Source of the DNA: Oscheius tipulae
Taxonomy: Eukaryota; Nematoda; Chromadorea; Rhabditida; Rhabditidae
Reading direction: 5' to 3'
Length of the DNA stretch: 64,000 nucleotides
Assembly: GCA_037178975.1 (NCBI GenBank)
Contig: JASJZH010000001.1
Span: 6,680,501 to 6,744,500, forward strand
Positions 39,701-51,174 of the stretch are shown here, in pieces (the stretch's first letter is position 1; the number at the start of each line of letters is the position of its first letter). The translations under genes were made by a program, and so were the position numbers. The notes beneath the pieces are model-generated. The model made no database searches. It worked only from the letters and a program-made list of their open reading frames with translations, and was not told the DNA's origin.

Positions 39701-42481
39701 CAATCCACTTCGAACAGCCGCTGTGGAGAAGGGAGAAGAGCTCGGTCACTGTGCGGAAGAACATTGGTCTCTCATCGAGCCTCTGGCCATTTCTGCCTGC
39801 AGAGCTGCTTCGATCGCTTCGGACAGTCGCCGACAGACGGAGCTCTTCAATCAGGGAAAGACTGTCGTGGAGGCTGAATTGGCTCTGATGACTGCCTGTC
39901 TCAACGCCCGTGGAAATCCAGCAGCTACGGAACATCACCGAGCTGTTGATGAGTTCTCTGCCCAATTGAAGGACGCCCTGGCTGAACTGAGAGCAACAGT
40001 TGGAAGGATTTCTACCGAGCAAGGAACGATGGAAGGTCTTGTCGAGACCATTGCTCACAGCATTGCCAGTTCCGACGCTGCTCCTGCCCAAGTCGATGGC
40101 AGTTTTGCTGACGCTCAGACTCGGATGACCAGGCACTTGGAGGCTATCCGAAGAACTGCCACTGATCTTCCGTTCGCCGAGGCCGAGAGTCTCAACAACT
40201 GTGCTCTTCAGCTCAGCGAAGACTACCGCAACTTTGTCATCGAGTCCAACAAGGCTGTCAGTCTGATGAGCTCCACGGACATGGGAGAGCGACTCAAGGG
40301 AGCTGGACAGAATCTCGGAACAGCTTGCCGTGATGTGGTCTGGGCCGCCAGTGAGAAGAAGAAGTTCCCCCAGAATACCGGTACCCAGAAGACCCTGACT
40401 GATCGCTCTCGCGTCGTCATTGAACAAGTCGATGCCGTTCTGGCTGCTCTTCACAAAGGTAGCAAGGGAACCCAGGCCTGCATCAATGCCGCCAACACTG
40501 TATCTGGAATTATTGGAGACCTCGATACGACTATCTTGTTCGCCACTTCTGGATCTTTGAACCCTTCCGAAGCCAAGGACTTCAATGCGCATCGTGAAGC
40601 CATCTTGAAGACGGCAAAGGCTCTCGTCGAAGACACGAAAGCTCTCGTAGCCGGAGCTGCGAGCAATCAAGAACAGCTGGCTGTTGCTGCCCAGAACGCC
40701 GTGAGAACCATCGTCAATCTGTCGGACGCGGTCAAGAACGGAGCCACGTCTCTCTCGGCCGACAACCAGGAAGCTCAAGTCATGGTCATTCACAGCGTTC
40801 GAGACGTCTGCTCCGCCCTGTCCATTTTGATCCAGGCCACCAAGAATGCCGTCGGACGATCTCTCCACGATCCTGCCATGAACAATCTGAAGGATGCGGC
40901 CAAGACAATGGTAACAAACGTGACCAGCCTTTTGAAGACGGTCAAGAGTGTCGAGGACAAGCAGAACCAAGGAACAAGGGCTCTGGATGCTGCTATTGGA
41001 GCCATCGATCTCGAGATCAAGCACTACGATCGTGATGCCGGAGACAATATTCCCGGAACCAGCACAATCTCTCCCGATGCTCTGGCGGTTGCCGGTCAAC
41101 GTGTCGCCGATGTGGCTCATCGAATTGTCGGAGCTAGCCAGAGTATGAACCAGGGTGACATCATCGCCGCTGCTAACTTTGCTCGTGCTGCTGTGGCCGA
41201 AGTGCTCACTGTGACCAGAGCTGCTGCTGTCAGCGCCGAGACTACTGAAGGCCGATACAGGATTTTGGATTCTGGTAGAGAGGTGGCAGTCAAGCTGCAT
41301 GATCTTCTCTTGAGTCTTCACAATGTGCTCAGAACCTCTGGCGAGACGGAGAAGAGGCACGCTCTGGTCGAAACCTCTCGTCTCGTAGCCAGATCAGTTA
41401 GAGACCTTGTCGGATGTTCGGAACTGCTTCGCGGCGATGAATGGGCCGAGGCTGACGTCATCACTTCGGCTACGGCAGGTGCTGAGAAAGAACTCCTCGT
41501 CGCAGCCAATTCTATTCAACAGGCTTCCGTCAAGTTGGCCGAGCTCCGTCCAAGACATCAACCCACAGAGGTTGGTTCTTCTAGATTTCTGTCTCTCCAC
41601 TATCCCCTCCCTTCCAAGACCTCCCAGGCTTTGATATGTCTGGTATTCTTGGGTTTATGTGACTAACTAAGATATATTAGACATATCGAAGTCTGACGGT
41701 CGTCCCTAGTCCCAGCTCTCTCACCCTTTGTATATTGTGCTGTTCGGATCAGATCAAATTCGGGTTTTAGCAACAAATGGAGCCAAGAGATACTTTCGAT
41801 GGACAGATCCTCCATGCGGCTACTTCAATCACCAGCGCTGTTCATACTCTCGTCAAGGCTGCCTCCATTGCCCAGAGAGAACTCGTCTCGCAAGGTAAGC
41901 GGTTGTGTGTATTAGATGGGCAGTCAACTTGACACTATACGTACTCTTCCATTGCAGGTCGTCTGGAACCCTCCTCCAGATCCGGAGAAGACTACCAGTG
42001 GTCTGAAGGACTCATCTCAGCTGCTCGATTCGTGGTCGCCGCTGTCCACCAGCTCTGTGATGCTGCCAACGCTCTTGTCCAAGGACAATCGAGTGAGGAG
42101 AAGCTGATCAGCGCTGCCAAGCAAGTGGCCAGCTCTACGGCCCAGCTGCTCATTGCCTGTAATGTCAAGGCTGACATCGACAGTCAGGCCCGAAAGAGAC
42201 TGCAAGCTGCGGGACATGCAGTCAAGACTGCTACTGAAAGACTCGTCGAGTCGGCCAGACACATTGTCGTCCAGGACGAAAGAAATATCATTATAGCTGA
42301 TCGAATGGTTCATGGAATTGCTCAGGTAAACATACTTCCAAACGATACAGAATTACCTGTTTAGGTTATGGACGCGCAGGAAATTGTGGCCAGAAAAGAG
42401 AAGGAGCTATTCGAGGCGCGACAACAGTTGGCGACCATTCACAAGGCTCGATACGAGCGGGACGGCTCACCCAGCCAGTAA
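30762..42481 (+). CDS. Talin
   Basis: A complete multi-exon talin starts [21 protein letters not shown]0 lies at 30762-30893 and F1 at 31147-31553. F2 is in several exons from 32600 to 33480 ([22 protein letters not shown]). The F3/PTB integrin-binding domain is in the 33860-34160 exon ([38 protein letters not shown]). The alanine-rich helical-bundle rod fills the exons at about 34700-37060, 37380-37460, 37498-39467 and 39509-41570. The I/LWEQ actin-binding module is in 41775-42330 ([30 protein letters not shown]), ending in the dimerisation helix [20 protein letters not shown]. Talin links integrins to actin at muscle attachments and adhesions. The tail after that helix is short (YERDGSPSQ). 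A chance exon-like segment near 37024 is probably intronic. The last exon is copied at 54410. Confidence 0.97.
32045..32355 (-). pseudogene. Major sperm protein (MSP) pseudogene in a talin intron
   Basis: Antisense to talin. The frame from 32355 reads [11 protein letters not shown], then after a deletion and frame change [14 protein letters not shown]. After another frame change come [37 protein letters not shown], a shortened middle, [13 protein letters not shown] and NIPIEY. These are unmistakable MSP blocks ([16 protein letters not shown], NxPIEY). MSP is the nematode sperm motility protein. Several frame breaks and an internal deletion make it non-coding, and the lack of introns suggests a processed or old copy. 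Confidence 0.85.
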
Positions 42482-42765
42482 TATTTTTGTTTGAATTGTT
42501 AGCTTCATGGTGCCTTAATTTATTTCCCACTTAATATTTTGTGTACACTCGCTTTGCTCACAATTTAAGTCGCCTCGGAACATATCTCATATCGGTACTG
42601 AATAAAGTTTCTATACTACTTTTTATTGAACATTTTTTGTATAACAATTTTGTACAACAAAAGGCATTAAGCAGATTGTTACGGTAAAACTTATTGCACT
42701 GGAGGACACGGTAAATATATAGCACAAAGAAAAGGCAGTTGATCCAGTTAGGCTGGTTTTTTTTG
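42408..42765. repeat. Source copy of the talin-tail segmental duplication
   Basis: The talin last exon and 3' UTR match 54410-54766 almost base for base. The homology resumes further right, into the zinc-finger gene, after an insertion in the 54-kb copy. A short third copy (CGGAACATATCTCATATCGG block) is at 47727-47790. Confidence 0.85.
42599..42604 (+). terminator. Talin polyadenylation signal
   Basis: An AATAAA lies about 118 bases after the talin stop, the expected distance for the end of its mRNA. The same block recurs in the displaced copies at about 54643 and 47761. Confidence 0.55.
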
Positions 42766-42856
42766 AGTCAATTGGAGATAATTATATTGAGTCATCGTAG
42801 AGATATGAAGAGCTACTTCAGGCAATAAATAAAGTTTGAGAACAAAGAATCATGTT

Positions 42857-43644
42857 CTAACGCAAATCGTCTTCGTCCGTGATCCTGTTACGTGGGTCCA
42901 ACACGTATTGTTGCCACACTAAACACGGTGATTGGGTGTCTATAGACTTACTCTGATTGCTTCTGATGTTGCAATGACATTTGAATTCGTCGCCACTCTG
43001 CTCAGCAATGCGGATCTCTTCGAGTAGACATGCTACATGGTAATGAAGAAAACAGCCCGGGCATTTCACTTTGGTTTGGTCGTTGTTTGGATTCTGTCGA
43101 ATGCAAGCACCGCCCAGCTAAAAAAAAGTTTCGCATAGGGTTCTAAGACTTACGTTGCACGCGTTGTCGAAATCTTGCTCTGGGTCATGACGAGGTTGGT
43201 CCACATTTGGAACTTGTGGCTCGTTGTCAAACTCCATATCTTCATCCATGTCTGCGACAACATGATCTTCTTCTCGAGGGGGAGATCGCATTCGCAACTC
43301 CAGATTATTGGTGAGGCCGAGAACACGAGCAAAATCTGAAACTGGACGGAAGTATCATCATTCTCTCACCTTTGATGGAAGCAGGAGATTGACAGCAGAA
43401 GCAGCGTAGCTGCCTTTCATTCCACGAGGTCTTGTCTAGCGCATTGATGGTACAGGCCACGCATATTTCTCTTTTACAAGCGTTGGGAGGACCCGGACAC
43501 TTACTGAGTCTACAGTCGAGATGCATAATCTGTTTACAGACCTGAAAAGTTTAGGTTTGATTGTAGGAATGTTATGCGACTTACGATGCATACAAATGCA
43601 TTAACTCCAACCTGTAGTATGAGCTCTCCATCTTCGTCTTCCAT
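42857..43644 (-). CDS. Two-zinc-finger protein, family copy B1
   Basis: Five exons (43644-43585, 43541-43370, 43335-43154, 43117-42952, 42918-42857) sum to 642 bases, or 213 residues, with every phase consistent. The first finger is FVCIVCKQIMHLDCRLSKC, then REICVACTINALD and LRCFCCQS, a cysteine cluster resembling a RING or extended PHD. A linker DFARVLGLTNNLELRMR and an acidic stretch follow. The second finger is CIRQ...KVKCPGCFLHYHVACLLEE...FKCHCN, with PHD-like spacing (CPxCxxxYHxxC). The C-terminus reads MWQQYVLDPRN. I do not recognise the family. There is no signal peptide or membrane segment, so a nuclear or cytoplasmic protein binding other proteins or chromatin is possible but only inferred. 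The stop is 376 bases past the talin stop, tail to tail. Confidence 0.7.
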
Positions 43645-44811
43645 CTTTGAGCAGTTCAGGCTTCGCTACAGGTCGGCAGAGAGAAATAGGATTGCAGCGG
43701 GTTAGAAGAGCGAGAGAGAAGGCTCGCACCGTTTCACAATGGCGACTCGTCTGTCAGCAAATTGATGAGCTCCGTTGACGTCAGTGAATCTTCAAATCGA
43801 CTGGTCAATGCAAATAGACAACGGAAAGAGTTAAAGTGAGTGTATTATTTGCATAAGACAGCTTTGCTTTATCTAGTTTAAAATGTCCTCGCGTCTCTGT
43901 CTGTCTATCTGTCTGTCTGAAGCCACTATTGCCAATTAGTGTGCACTATTTTGTGCGCATGTCACGGTACCTCGATTGGAGGGAATGCGGACAGGTTGAA
44001 GTGGGAGGAAAGTGTCGCGACAGTTGGACAGAAGGAGTAGAAATCGAGCAGTTTTGGAAGAATCAGATTATTACTGGCATTAAACCCCAAGAAGCAATAG
44101 CATTACTTGGACAGAGAGTTAGGTTGAGGAATGGGAGATGGGTTCAAAGAGTGAAAGGGAAGTGGGTTTGAGGGATAGAAAATGGGGTCAAAGAGTGTAA
44201 AGTGAGTTTCACTTATTAGAAATGACATCAGCAATCGTTTTTGCTGGGGTAGATATGCCTCAAGGGGCCCAACAAGTTAGGCTACCGCCCCGAAGGGGCC
44301 GCAGCCTAGCTTGTCTAGTTTAAAATGTCCTCGCGTCTCTGTCTGTCTGTCTGAAGCTAATATTGCCAATTAGTGAGCACTATTTTGTGTGCACACTAAT
44401 TGTTGGCAAGTCAAGCCAAATCGAGTCAGTTCGGGAAGTAGCTTCCTTGCGGAAACGTTGCTCCTGTCACGGTACCTCGATTGGAGGGAAAGGGTCACGA
44501 CAGTTGGACAGAAGGAAGTAGAAATCGAGCAGTTTTGGAAGAATCAGATTATTACTGAGTCCCGAAGGGGCGTAGCCTAACCTGTTCATTCGAAATAGCC
44601 AGCTGTCAACGGGTTTACACTCGCTTTCGTCACTCAGACCTTGCTCTCTAGTTTTGCTCAGACAACGGGGTCACCTTGAAAGACAACTTAGATTGAGAAA
44701 ATATTATCAGAATGTGAGACCTGATACCACAAATCAAACCCTACAAGACATAGGTCAATTGCACCCGGTGGCTCTTTAGTACTAGAGATATGAGTCTTAG
44801 ACGCCTTCTCT
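43645..44811. repeat. Repeat-filled interval with two direct copies
   Basis: Two related copies lie at about 43866-44060 and 44318-44560, sharing a CTGTCTGTCTG microsatellite, CACGGTACCTCGATTGGAGGG and GAGCAGTTTTGGAAGAATCAG. Each is followed by a CCCCGAAGGGG-type palindrome. The end (44608-44725) is one of three copies of a block also found at 51715-51830 and 57157-57270. No gene is supported. Confidence 0.6.
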
Positions 44812-45176
44812 CGTCGTCGTGCAGCGAGGTAATGCAAAATTGAAAGAGAATTGAGAAAGAAAACAAGAAACAATCAACTCGAAAAGTTGAAAAGTGCATG
44901 GGCCGTGGTGTAGAGTTGGTAACGCGTTACCAAAAGTGACTGGTGCCAAGATATAGCACAAAGGCTTTCGTTACAGGACCCGGATTAGTAAGGGGTAAAT
45001 ACGACGAGTTGAACGTCTGCTTGCCGTTTTTTTCTTTTACCAACCGAATTATCTACATTTCCACTTTTTGACGTGTGGTAAAATTCGCTGCTTCAGGATG
45101 GGAGAAACTAGCTATAACGAAGAGGACGCCAAGAAGTTTGAATGGGAGCTTTGCCGAGAGAATGTAAAGCCCATGG
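44812..45176 (+). pseudogene. Displaced copy of the Mad3 promoter and exon 1
   Basis: The sequence matches 26016-26352: the shared upstream region, the ACTTTTTGACGTGTGG promoter block and the coding start MGETSYNEEDAKKFEWELC followed by RENVKPM. It stops at CCCATGGAGCA, where the real exon continues with CATGGACGACG. The upstream part has gained an insertion (GTGGTGTAGAGTTGGTAACG). It can make at most the first 25 or so residues, so it is a relic, but it carries a near-complete promoter copy. Confidence 0.9.
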
Positions 45177-46155
45177 AGCAGAAAGATGACTCATTCGGTC
45201 CGGAAACTTAAACTGTCTTTAAAGTTTAGATGTTGGCAAATTTTCACTAATCAACGCGCGATGGTTTCTGTCTTGTTCTTACCAGTCTTTTATCCTTGCA
45301 ACATTTTGCTGGAAGAAACTATACTGTTTCACCTAATGAACTTCATGTCTATTGTATGAATCTACCGCTTGGGACGGGCAAAGTGAAAAAGAGCCAAGTT
45401 TCTTCCTTGCACTCTTAACTGATTGACTGACATTTCCCATTTATTCGAAAAGGGACAACGTACTAGAAATGTGCTGAATCGAACCCGTGATCAGGATCAC
45501 CAGAGTATGAGAGATAATCTAGTGGTACATGGGTAAAATACTCGAATACGAAAGGAATCAAGTCGGACAATTGACTTATACCAAAAAGCATACAAACACT
45601 TGTACCAAACTGATCAACATGTCAGACGCATACAAGGTGATTATTTTCCTTATTTGGTATAAAACAAAGCCGTTATTTTTCCTCCACCTTGAACGAAAAG
45701 AAGTCCTTAAGAGTCGAAATTTCACCACATGTTTTTATTCGTTTCATCCCAAATGTCGGTCACTTTGTATATCCAGCCTCCAGATTGTCACTTCTAAAAT
45801 TTTTGAATAACACACTTTCTTAAACTCCGAAAACTTACCTATATCAGATCGAGACCAATGTCAGTCCTTACATCCATTTTATTTCCAAACTCGAGTCTCT
45901 CGGCCGAGAAAATACTAGAAGGACCTTTTGACTAAAGTTCGCAAGAGAAACGGCTTTAGGGAGGGATAGAGAACAGCCATCCCGCTTCTAAAGCACTGAG
46001 ATGCACCGCTCTTTCATGTAATCTGTCCAATCCAAGTCAGAACATTCAATCGAAACAGGAGTAGGCGATAAAGAGTTCAAAAGACGGAGGCGCCCTCGTC
46101 AGAATTCTTCGTCGCTTAGCTGAAACTGCTGGTAATACTTGTTCCTGAATGTTCA
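45177..46155. other. Spacer with small unassigned frames
   Basis: A 93-residue frame at 45529-45810 (+) has no recognisable feature. A block at 45470-45545 with a TCGAACCC (reverse B-box-like) core resembles 47455-47530 and 49570-49640. No gene is supported. Confidence 0.35.
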
Positions 46156-46841
46156 TCATATATCAATATGTCTCAGGACAACCAGGTCTAACGCCAAGCA
46201 CCTTCGTCCCCCGACCTTGGTCGCCGTTTGGATTCCGTCGAATGCACATAACGCCAAAAAAAGTAGACATGTTACATGGTAAAGTCGAGGGCAACCCGGG
46301 CATTTCACTTTAGTTTGGCAGCTGTTTGAAAACCGTCGGATGCACATAACGCCCAGCTAAAAAAGTTTCGCACAGAATTCTATGACCTACGTCGTACGCG
46401 TTGTCGAAATCTTGCCCTGAGTCATGACGAAGATGGTCGACATCTGGAACTTGTGGCTGGTTGCCAAAGTCCATTTCTTCATCGACGACGACACCTTCTT
46501 CCCGAGGGCCAGATCGCATTCGGAACTCCGGATTATTGGTGAAGCCGAGAACACGAGCGAAGTCTGAAACTGGACGGAATTATCACCTTCGATGTAAGCA
46601 GCGTAGCTCATTCCGCGAAATCGTGTCTAGCGCTTGGATGGTACAGGCCACGCATATTTCTCTTTTACAAGCATTGGCCCGACCCGGACACTCCATGAGT
46701 CTACAGTTGCTGTCGAGATGCTTAATCTGTTTACAGACCTGAAAAGTTTAGGTTTGATTGTAGGAATGTTATGCGACTTACGATGCATACAAATGCATTA
46801 ACTCCAACCTGTAGTTTGAGCTCTCCATCTTCGTCTTCCAT
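46156..46841 (-). pseudogene. Two-zinc-finger family copy B2, degenerate
   Basis: It starts at 46841 with the family's MEDEDGELKLQVG exon, and the linker and acidic exons are recognisable. A deletion near 46590 removes the CFCCQSPA codons of the first finger. The second finger keeps KVKCPGCPRLYHVTCLL, but the sequence then departs from the family before the last cysteine pair. It is best read as a pseudogene. Confidence 0.6.
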
Positions 46842-48492
46842 CTTTGAGCAGTTCAGGCTTCGCTACAGGTCGGCAGAGAGAAATAGGATGGTTAGAAGAG
46901 CGGGAGAGAAGGTTCGCACCGTTTCACGATGGCGACTCGTCTGTCAGAGCAAATTGATGAGCTCCGTTGTGAATCTTCAAATCGACTGGTCAATGCAAAT
47001 AGACAACGGAAAGAGTTAAAGTGAGTGTATTACTTGCATAAGACAGCTTTGCTTTATTCATTCTAAATAGCCAGCTGTCGACGGCAGCTTCGCCGCCTTT
47101 TAGTTTTGGCTTACAATTAGCTTTGATGACAGGAGGCTTCGTCGCTTCCCATGTTGCAGTTTTCTCACTAACAAGGCCGTAAGACTTACCCCCTGTCACT
47201 TGACATGCCACTTTTTTGGGTGTTACTGTTCGGACACAAAGTTTAGATGTTGACAAGGCCAAAAATTTCTGTACTGTTCTTCATGCTCTTTCCTGTCTTT
47301 CCTCCTGGCTTGGGACAGGCAAAGTGAAAAGGAGCCAGATTCCTTCCTTGCGTTCTTAACTGACTGTCTGACTTTTCTTATTTATTCGGAATAGACAGCG
47401 TAATAGAAATGTGCTAAATATGGATGACGATGCGCTTTAGGCACGAATAAGGTTACAAAAGGCACGGGTATTGAACCAATGATTAGGATCACCAGAGTGA
47501 GGAATAATCTAGTGGTACATGTGTAAAATACGTAAAAAAAAATACCGTGCAGATCGATTGGAGAAACCCCTTCTGTCGACCTGCACAGTGCAACAGAATG
47601 GGTTAGAAACCGGGCATAGTTTGAAGGCATGAAGTTGTTACTGTAATTCAGTCCCGTGTGCTCTAACGGCGTAAGATGTTCCCTGAACCATGATTCATTC
47701 CCTCGAAAGAAGGCGGAGCGTGCAATTTAAGTCGCCTCGGAACATATCTCATATCGGTAGTGAATAAAGTTTCTATACTATGTTTTATTGAACACTGCTG
47801 TATTCGGCGGTTTTATTGAGCTCCGAATCGTACATTGTCAAAAAACTCTCCAAGGAGCAAAATCAATAATTTTCTTTTTACAATTAAAGCAATCAAAACA
47901 GTAACTTGCCGCGTCAAAAAAGTTTCTTCTTGCATTAGCTTGACTTGTCTTGGCAAAAAAGACCACAAACATTGTCATGTGTTATCCCAGATTTGTTGAC
48001 TTGTGTCGCAGACGGACGCCTCTTGCAAATTGTATAAAGGTAGGATAGGATCGCCAAAGCTTATCGAGCTCACGAACGATGCTCTGGAAGTGACTTTTTG
48101 AGCTATTGTAAGCCAGATAATAATTGCAAATATAACGAAAGAAGCGAGTTGGCGCAGTGGCAGTAGACGCCAGCATTATACAATTGAAGGGTCCCAAGTT
48201 GAAACCCCGCTTCAACCAAGCCTCCATCCTCTCACAGAGATCGGTAAATTGGTAGTAGCTTGCTACGGAGATAAGGCGTTCTTGGAGTCAGATTTGGTAC
48301 CTGTCCAGCTTAGAACGTAAGCTTCTTCGATCTGGCCCCTCAGGTTGTACCCGCATGCGATTGAGCTCGCTCTAGCATTGATTACGGATCAAACTTTATC
48401 TTTATCTTTGTAACAAAAGACAAGGAGGAAGAGTACAATCCTCGTGCATAAAGTAAGCCAAATCTAGGGGCCGTTTGATGAAGAATCGTGTT
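46842..48492. repeat. Repeat-rich interval between copies B2 and B3
   Basis: It contains a block (47380-47720) repeated at about 49470-49830, a fragment of the talin 3' UTR (47727-47790) and a tRNA-like sequence at 48141-48213. Small open frames here are repeats rather than supported genes. Confidence 0.55.
48141..48213 (+). other. tRNA-like (tRNA-derived) sequence
   Basis: This is 73 bases with a near-complete acceptor stem (GAAGCG with CGCTTC), an A-box-like TTGGCGCAGTGG that closely resembles elongator tRNA-Met, and a B-box-like AGTTGAAACC. The anticodon stem and T stem do not pair properly, so I call it a tRNA-derived relic or SINE head, not a working tRNA gene. Confidence 0.45.
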
Positions 48493-49261
48493 TTAAAGCA
48501 AATTGTTTTCGTCCGTGATCCAGTTACGTGGGTTCTCCACGTATCGTTTCCACACTAAACACGGTGATTTGTTGACTATAGACTTACTCTGATTGCTCCT
48601 GAAGCAGTTGCATTGACATTTAAATTCGTCGCCACTCTGTTCAGCAATGCGGATCTCTTCGAGTAGACATGCTACATGGTAAAGCCGAGGACAGTCCGGG
48701 CATTTCACTTTAGTTTGGTCGTTGTTTGGATCCTGTCGAATGCAAATAACGCCCTGTTAAAAATGTGTGGCATAGGATTCTATGACCTACGCACACGTTG
48801 TCGAAACCTTGTCGTGGGTCAAGACGATCTGGAACATTTGGCTGGTTGTCAAAGTCCATTCTTTCATCGTCGAAGACAACATGATCTTCTTCTCGAGTGG
48901 CAGGTCGCATTCGGAACACCAGATTATTGGTGAGGTCGAGAACACGAGCAAAATCTGAAACTGGACGGAAGTATCATCATTCTCACCTTCGATGTAAGCA
49001 GGAGATTGACAGCAGAAGCAGCGTAGCTCCCTTTCATTCCGCGAGGTCTTGTCTAGCGCATTGATGGTACAGGCCACGCATATTTCTCTTTTACAAGCGT
49101 TGGCACGACCCGGACACTCCCTGAGTCTACAGTCGAGATGCATAATCTGTTTACAGACCTGAAAAGTTTAGGTTTGATTGTAGGAATGTTATGCGACTTA
49201 CGATGCATACAAATGCATTAACTCCAACCTGTAGTTTGAGCTCTCCATCTTCGTCTTCCAT
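48493..49261 (-). CDS. Two-zinc-finger protein, family copy B3
   Basis: The order matches copy B1: a start exon (MEDEDGELKLQVG) at 49261, first finger (CRLRECPGRANACKREICVAC...LRCFCCQS), linker, acidic stretch, second finger (CIRQ...KVKCPDCPRLYHVACLLEE...FKCQCN) and C-terminus MWKRYVENPRNWITDENN. The paired cysteines and the histidine are all kept, so it should encode a folded protein. The acidic linker has small indels relative to B1 (for example near 48820), so I am less sure of that exon. Function is unknown, as for B1. Confidence 0.6.
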
Positions 49262-50099
49262 CTTTGAGCAGTTCAGGCTTCGCTACAGGTCGGCAGAGAG
49301 AAATAGGATTGCAGCGGGTTAGAAGAGCGAGAGAGAAGGCTCGCACCGTTTCACAATGGCGACTCGTCTGTCAGAGCAAACTGAAGAGCGAGAGAGAAGG
49401 TTCGCACTGTTTCACGATGGTGACTCGCCTGTCAGAGCAAACTGATGAGCTCGGTTGACGTCATGGAAATCGTTTTCTTATTTATTCGGAATGAGACACC
49501 GTACTAGACGTATGCTAAATATGGATAGTGATGCGCTTTTCTGTAAGGATGAATAAGGTTACAAAAGGCACGGGTATTGAACCAATGATTAGGATCACCA
49601 GAGTGAGGAATAATCTAGTGGTACATGTGTAAAATACGTAAAAAAAAAATACCGTACAGATCGATTGGTGAAACCCCTTCTGTCGACCGGTACAGGACAA
49701 CAGAAAGGGTTAGAAACCGGGCATAGTTTGAAGGCATGAGGTTATTACTGTCATTCAGTCCCGTGTGCTCTAACGGCGTAAGATGCTCCTTGAACCATGA
49801 TTCATTTCCTCGAAAGAAGGCGGAGCGTGCAAACATCTCCTGCGATAATCTATAGCTTTTCGAATATGTCCCCAGTTGTTTCTTGATTTTCGAATAGGTA
49901 CATAGAAGAATCATCCCGACCGAGCCCATTTATACTAACAATTCGCGGCTGCTAGCCTTATTTCCTTGACCGCCCTGATAGCCGGGAAAAAGCAACCTCC
50001 CGGAAGTATGACGTGAATTCAAATACCGTAAAATCCCTATTAGAAGCTCCCTTCACTTCAGAAATACGCAATTGTGTATTCGCGTCTTTTTAGGACCAG
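49262..50099. repeat. Repeat block matching 47.4-47.7 kb and 56.2 kb
   Basis: The stretch 49470-49830 repeats 47380-47720. The ORF on the minus strand from 49929 (MGSVGMILLC..., then FRGNESWF) has an inverted partial copy at 56214-56280. A short internal duplication of CTGTCAGAGCAAACTGA lies at 49365-49450. I do not call a gene. Confidence 0.5.
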
Positions 50100-50640
50100 A
50101 CAAAATTTTTTGACTTTCTGATGTTCATGTTCTGCGAAGTTGTAGCTATTGATGCTGGCTACAACTTTGCAGAATATCAGAAAGCCAAAAAATGTCGTCT
50201 TGATCCAGAAACACGGAAATACGCAATTATTATTTTTTTGACACCATTTTCAGATCTTGCAACGGTCCTCGGTTTCAAACAACTCGCTCTCGAACGACCA
50301 GTTGCTCAACGGGTCTCTAACTATCGTTATCCAATCATCTCAAGACAACCATTTTTTTTTACGTTGCTTGCAAGAAGAGAGAACAGTACCAGGTGTTTTC
50401 CCTAAGTGTTCGGTAAGGCATTCGTTTACACACCTGACGAAAAATCTAGAAATGTCAAAAGACCCAGTACGAAGTGGTGCCCTGTAGGACGGTCTAGTGT
50501 TTCCAGAAGATCTGCTGCGTCTGCCTCAAGGCCATTCTCATCGGAGCTGCTGGTTCTCAAGCCAATATTCCCATATCGACTGCCGCTGTGAAATGCCCCA
50601 AATGCAGCAAACACTACACAACAAAAGGTAAAGCAATAAG
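50100..50640 (+). pseudogene. Plus-strand fragment of the zinc-finger family (B5)
   Basis: The sequence before the acceptor TTTTCAG at 50254, and the exon after it (DLATVLGFKQLALERPVAQ), recur inverted at about 55490-55650 inside copy B4. After more sequence, an acceptor at about 50510 opens KICCVCLKAILIG...VKCPKCSKHYTTK, another CxxC/CPxC finger of the same style. No full gene can be assembled, so it is a fragment or a diverged member whose other exons I cannot see. Confidence 0.5.
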
Positions 50641-50844
50641 GAATTGTTGTAAAATAAAGGGTTCAGAATGGCTTGAACATGGAGAGAAGCATGCATCTTG
50701 GCTTAAGCTTATCCGGCAACAAATTTAACAGATCCATTTGAGAGTGGCTCAAGAAATGACAACGACGAGATCATCGCCTTCCTTCGCCATACACTTGCTT
50801 ATCCATTCTGTGTTTGTACATAATATATAATAGACCAGCCGTCT

Positions 50845-51150
50845 TCATCCGTTGATGGATGGATGCTGGGGACGAGCCACAATGCCGCGTCGGTTGTGCA
50901 GGCCTCCGCTGTAGAGAAGATGACAGCCAGACTTCCTCAGCAGCTCTTGACCATTTCCGGACTTCCATGTCTCGCTCAGGCCCATGACATCGAAGGATCT
51001 TCAGAAGCGCTTCCTCAAGTTCGAGTAGACGCCTCTTCGAGAAGATGGATTGGCAGTTGAGCTTGATGTTCATCAGGCCTCGAACCACGGGTGGTGACAT
51101 GACGATCCCTCTGTGTCGCAGTGCTGGGACCGTAACCTCCCTTCCTTTCC
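50845..51150 (-). mobile_element. LINE endonuclease fragment
   Basis: The minus strand reads NIKLNCQSIFSKRRLLELEEALLKI, the start of an apurinic-type endonuclease domain of an RTE/CR1-like non-LTR retrotransposon, followed by disrupted sequence. It is a short broken piece. Confidence 0.55.
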
Positions 51151-51174
51151 ATAAAAAGGTAGATACGCTAGTAG

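Noticed and set aside
39489-41360. 623-residue minus-strand frame
   Set aside because: It is the exact antisense shadow of the talin rod exon; the serine/leucine-rich composition is what antisense Ala/Gln codons give.
43866-44560. CRISPR-like or phage-like direct repeats
   Set aside because: Only two long imperfect copies with a microsatellite and palindrome; eukaryotic dispersed repeat, not a CRISPR array.
48141-48213. Functional tRNA-Met gene
   Set aside because: Acceptor stem pairs well, but the anticodon and T stems do not, and the D loop is too long.
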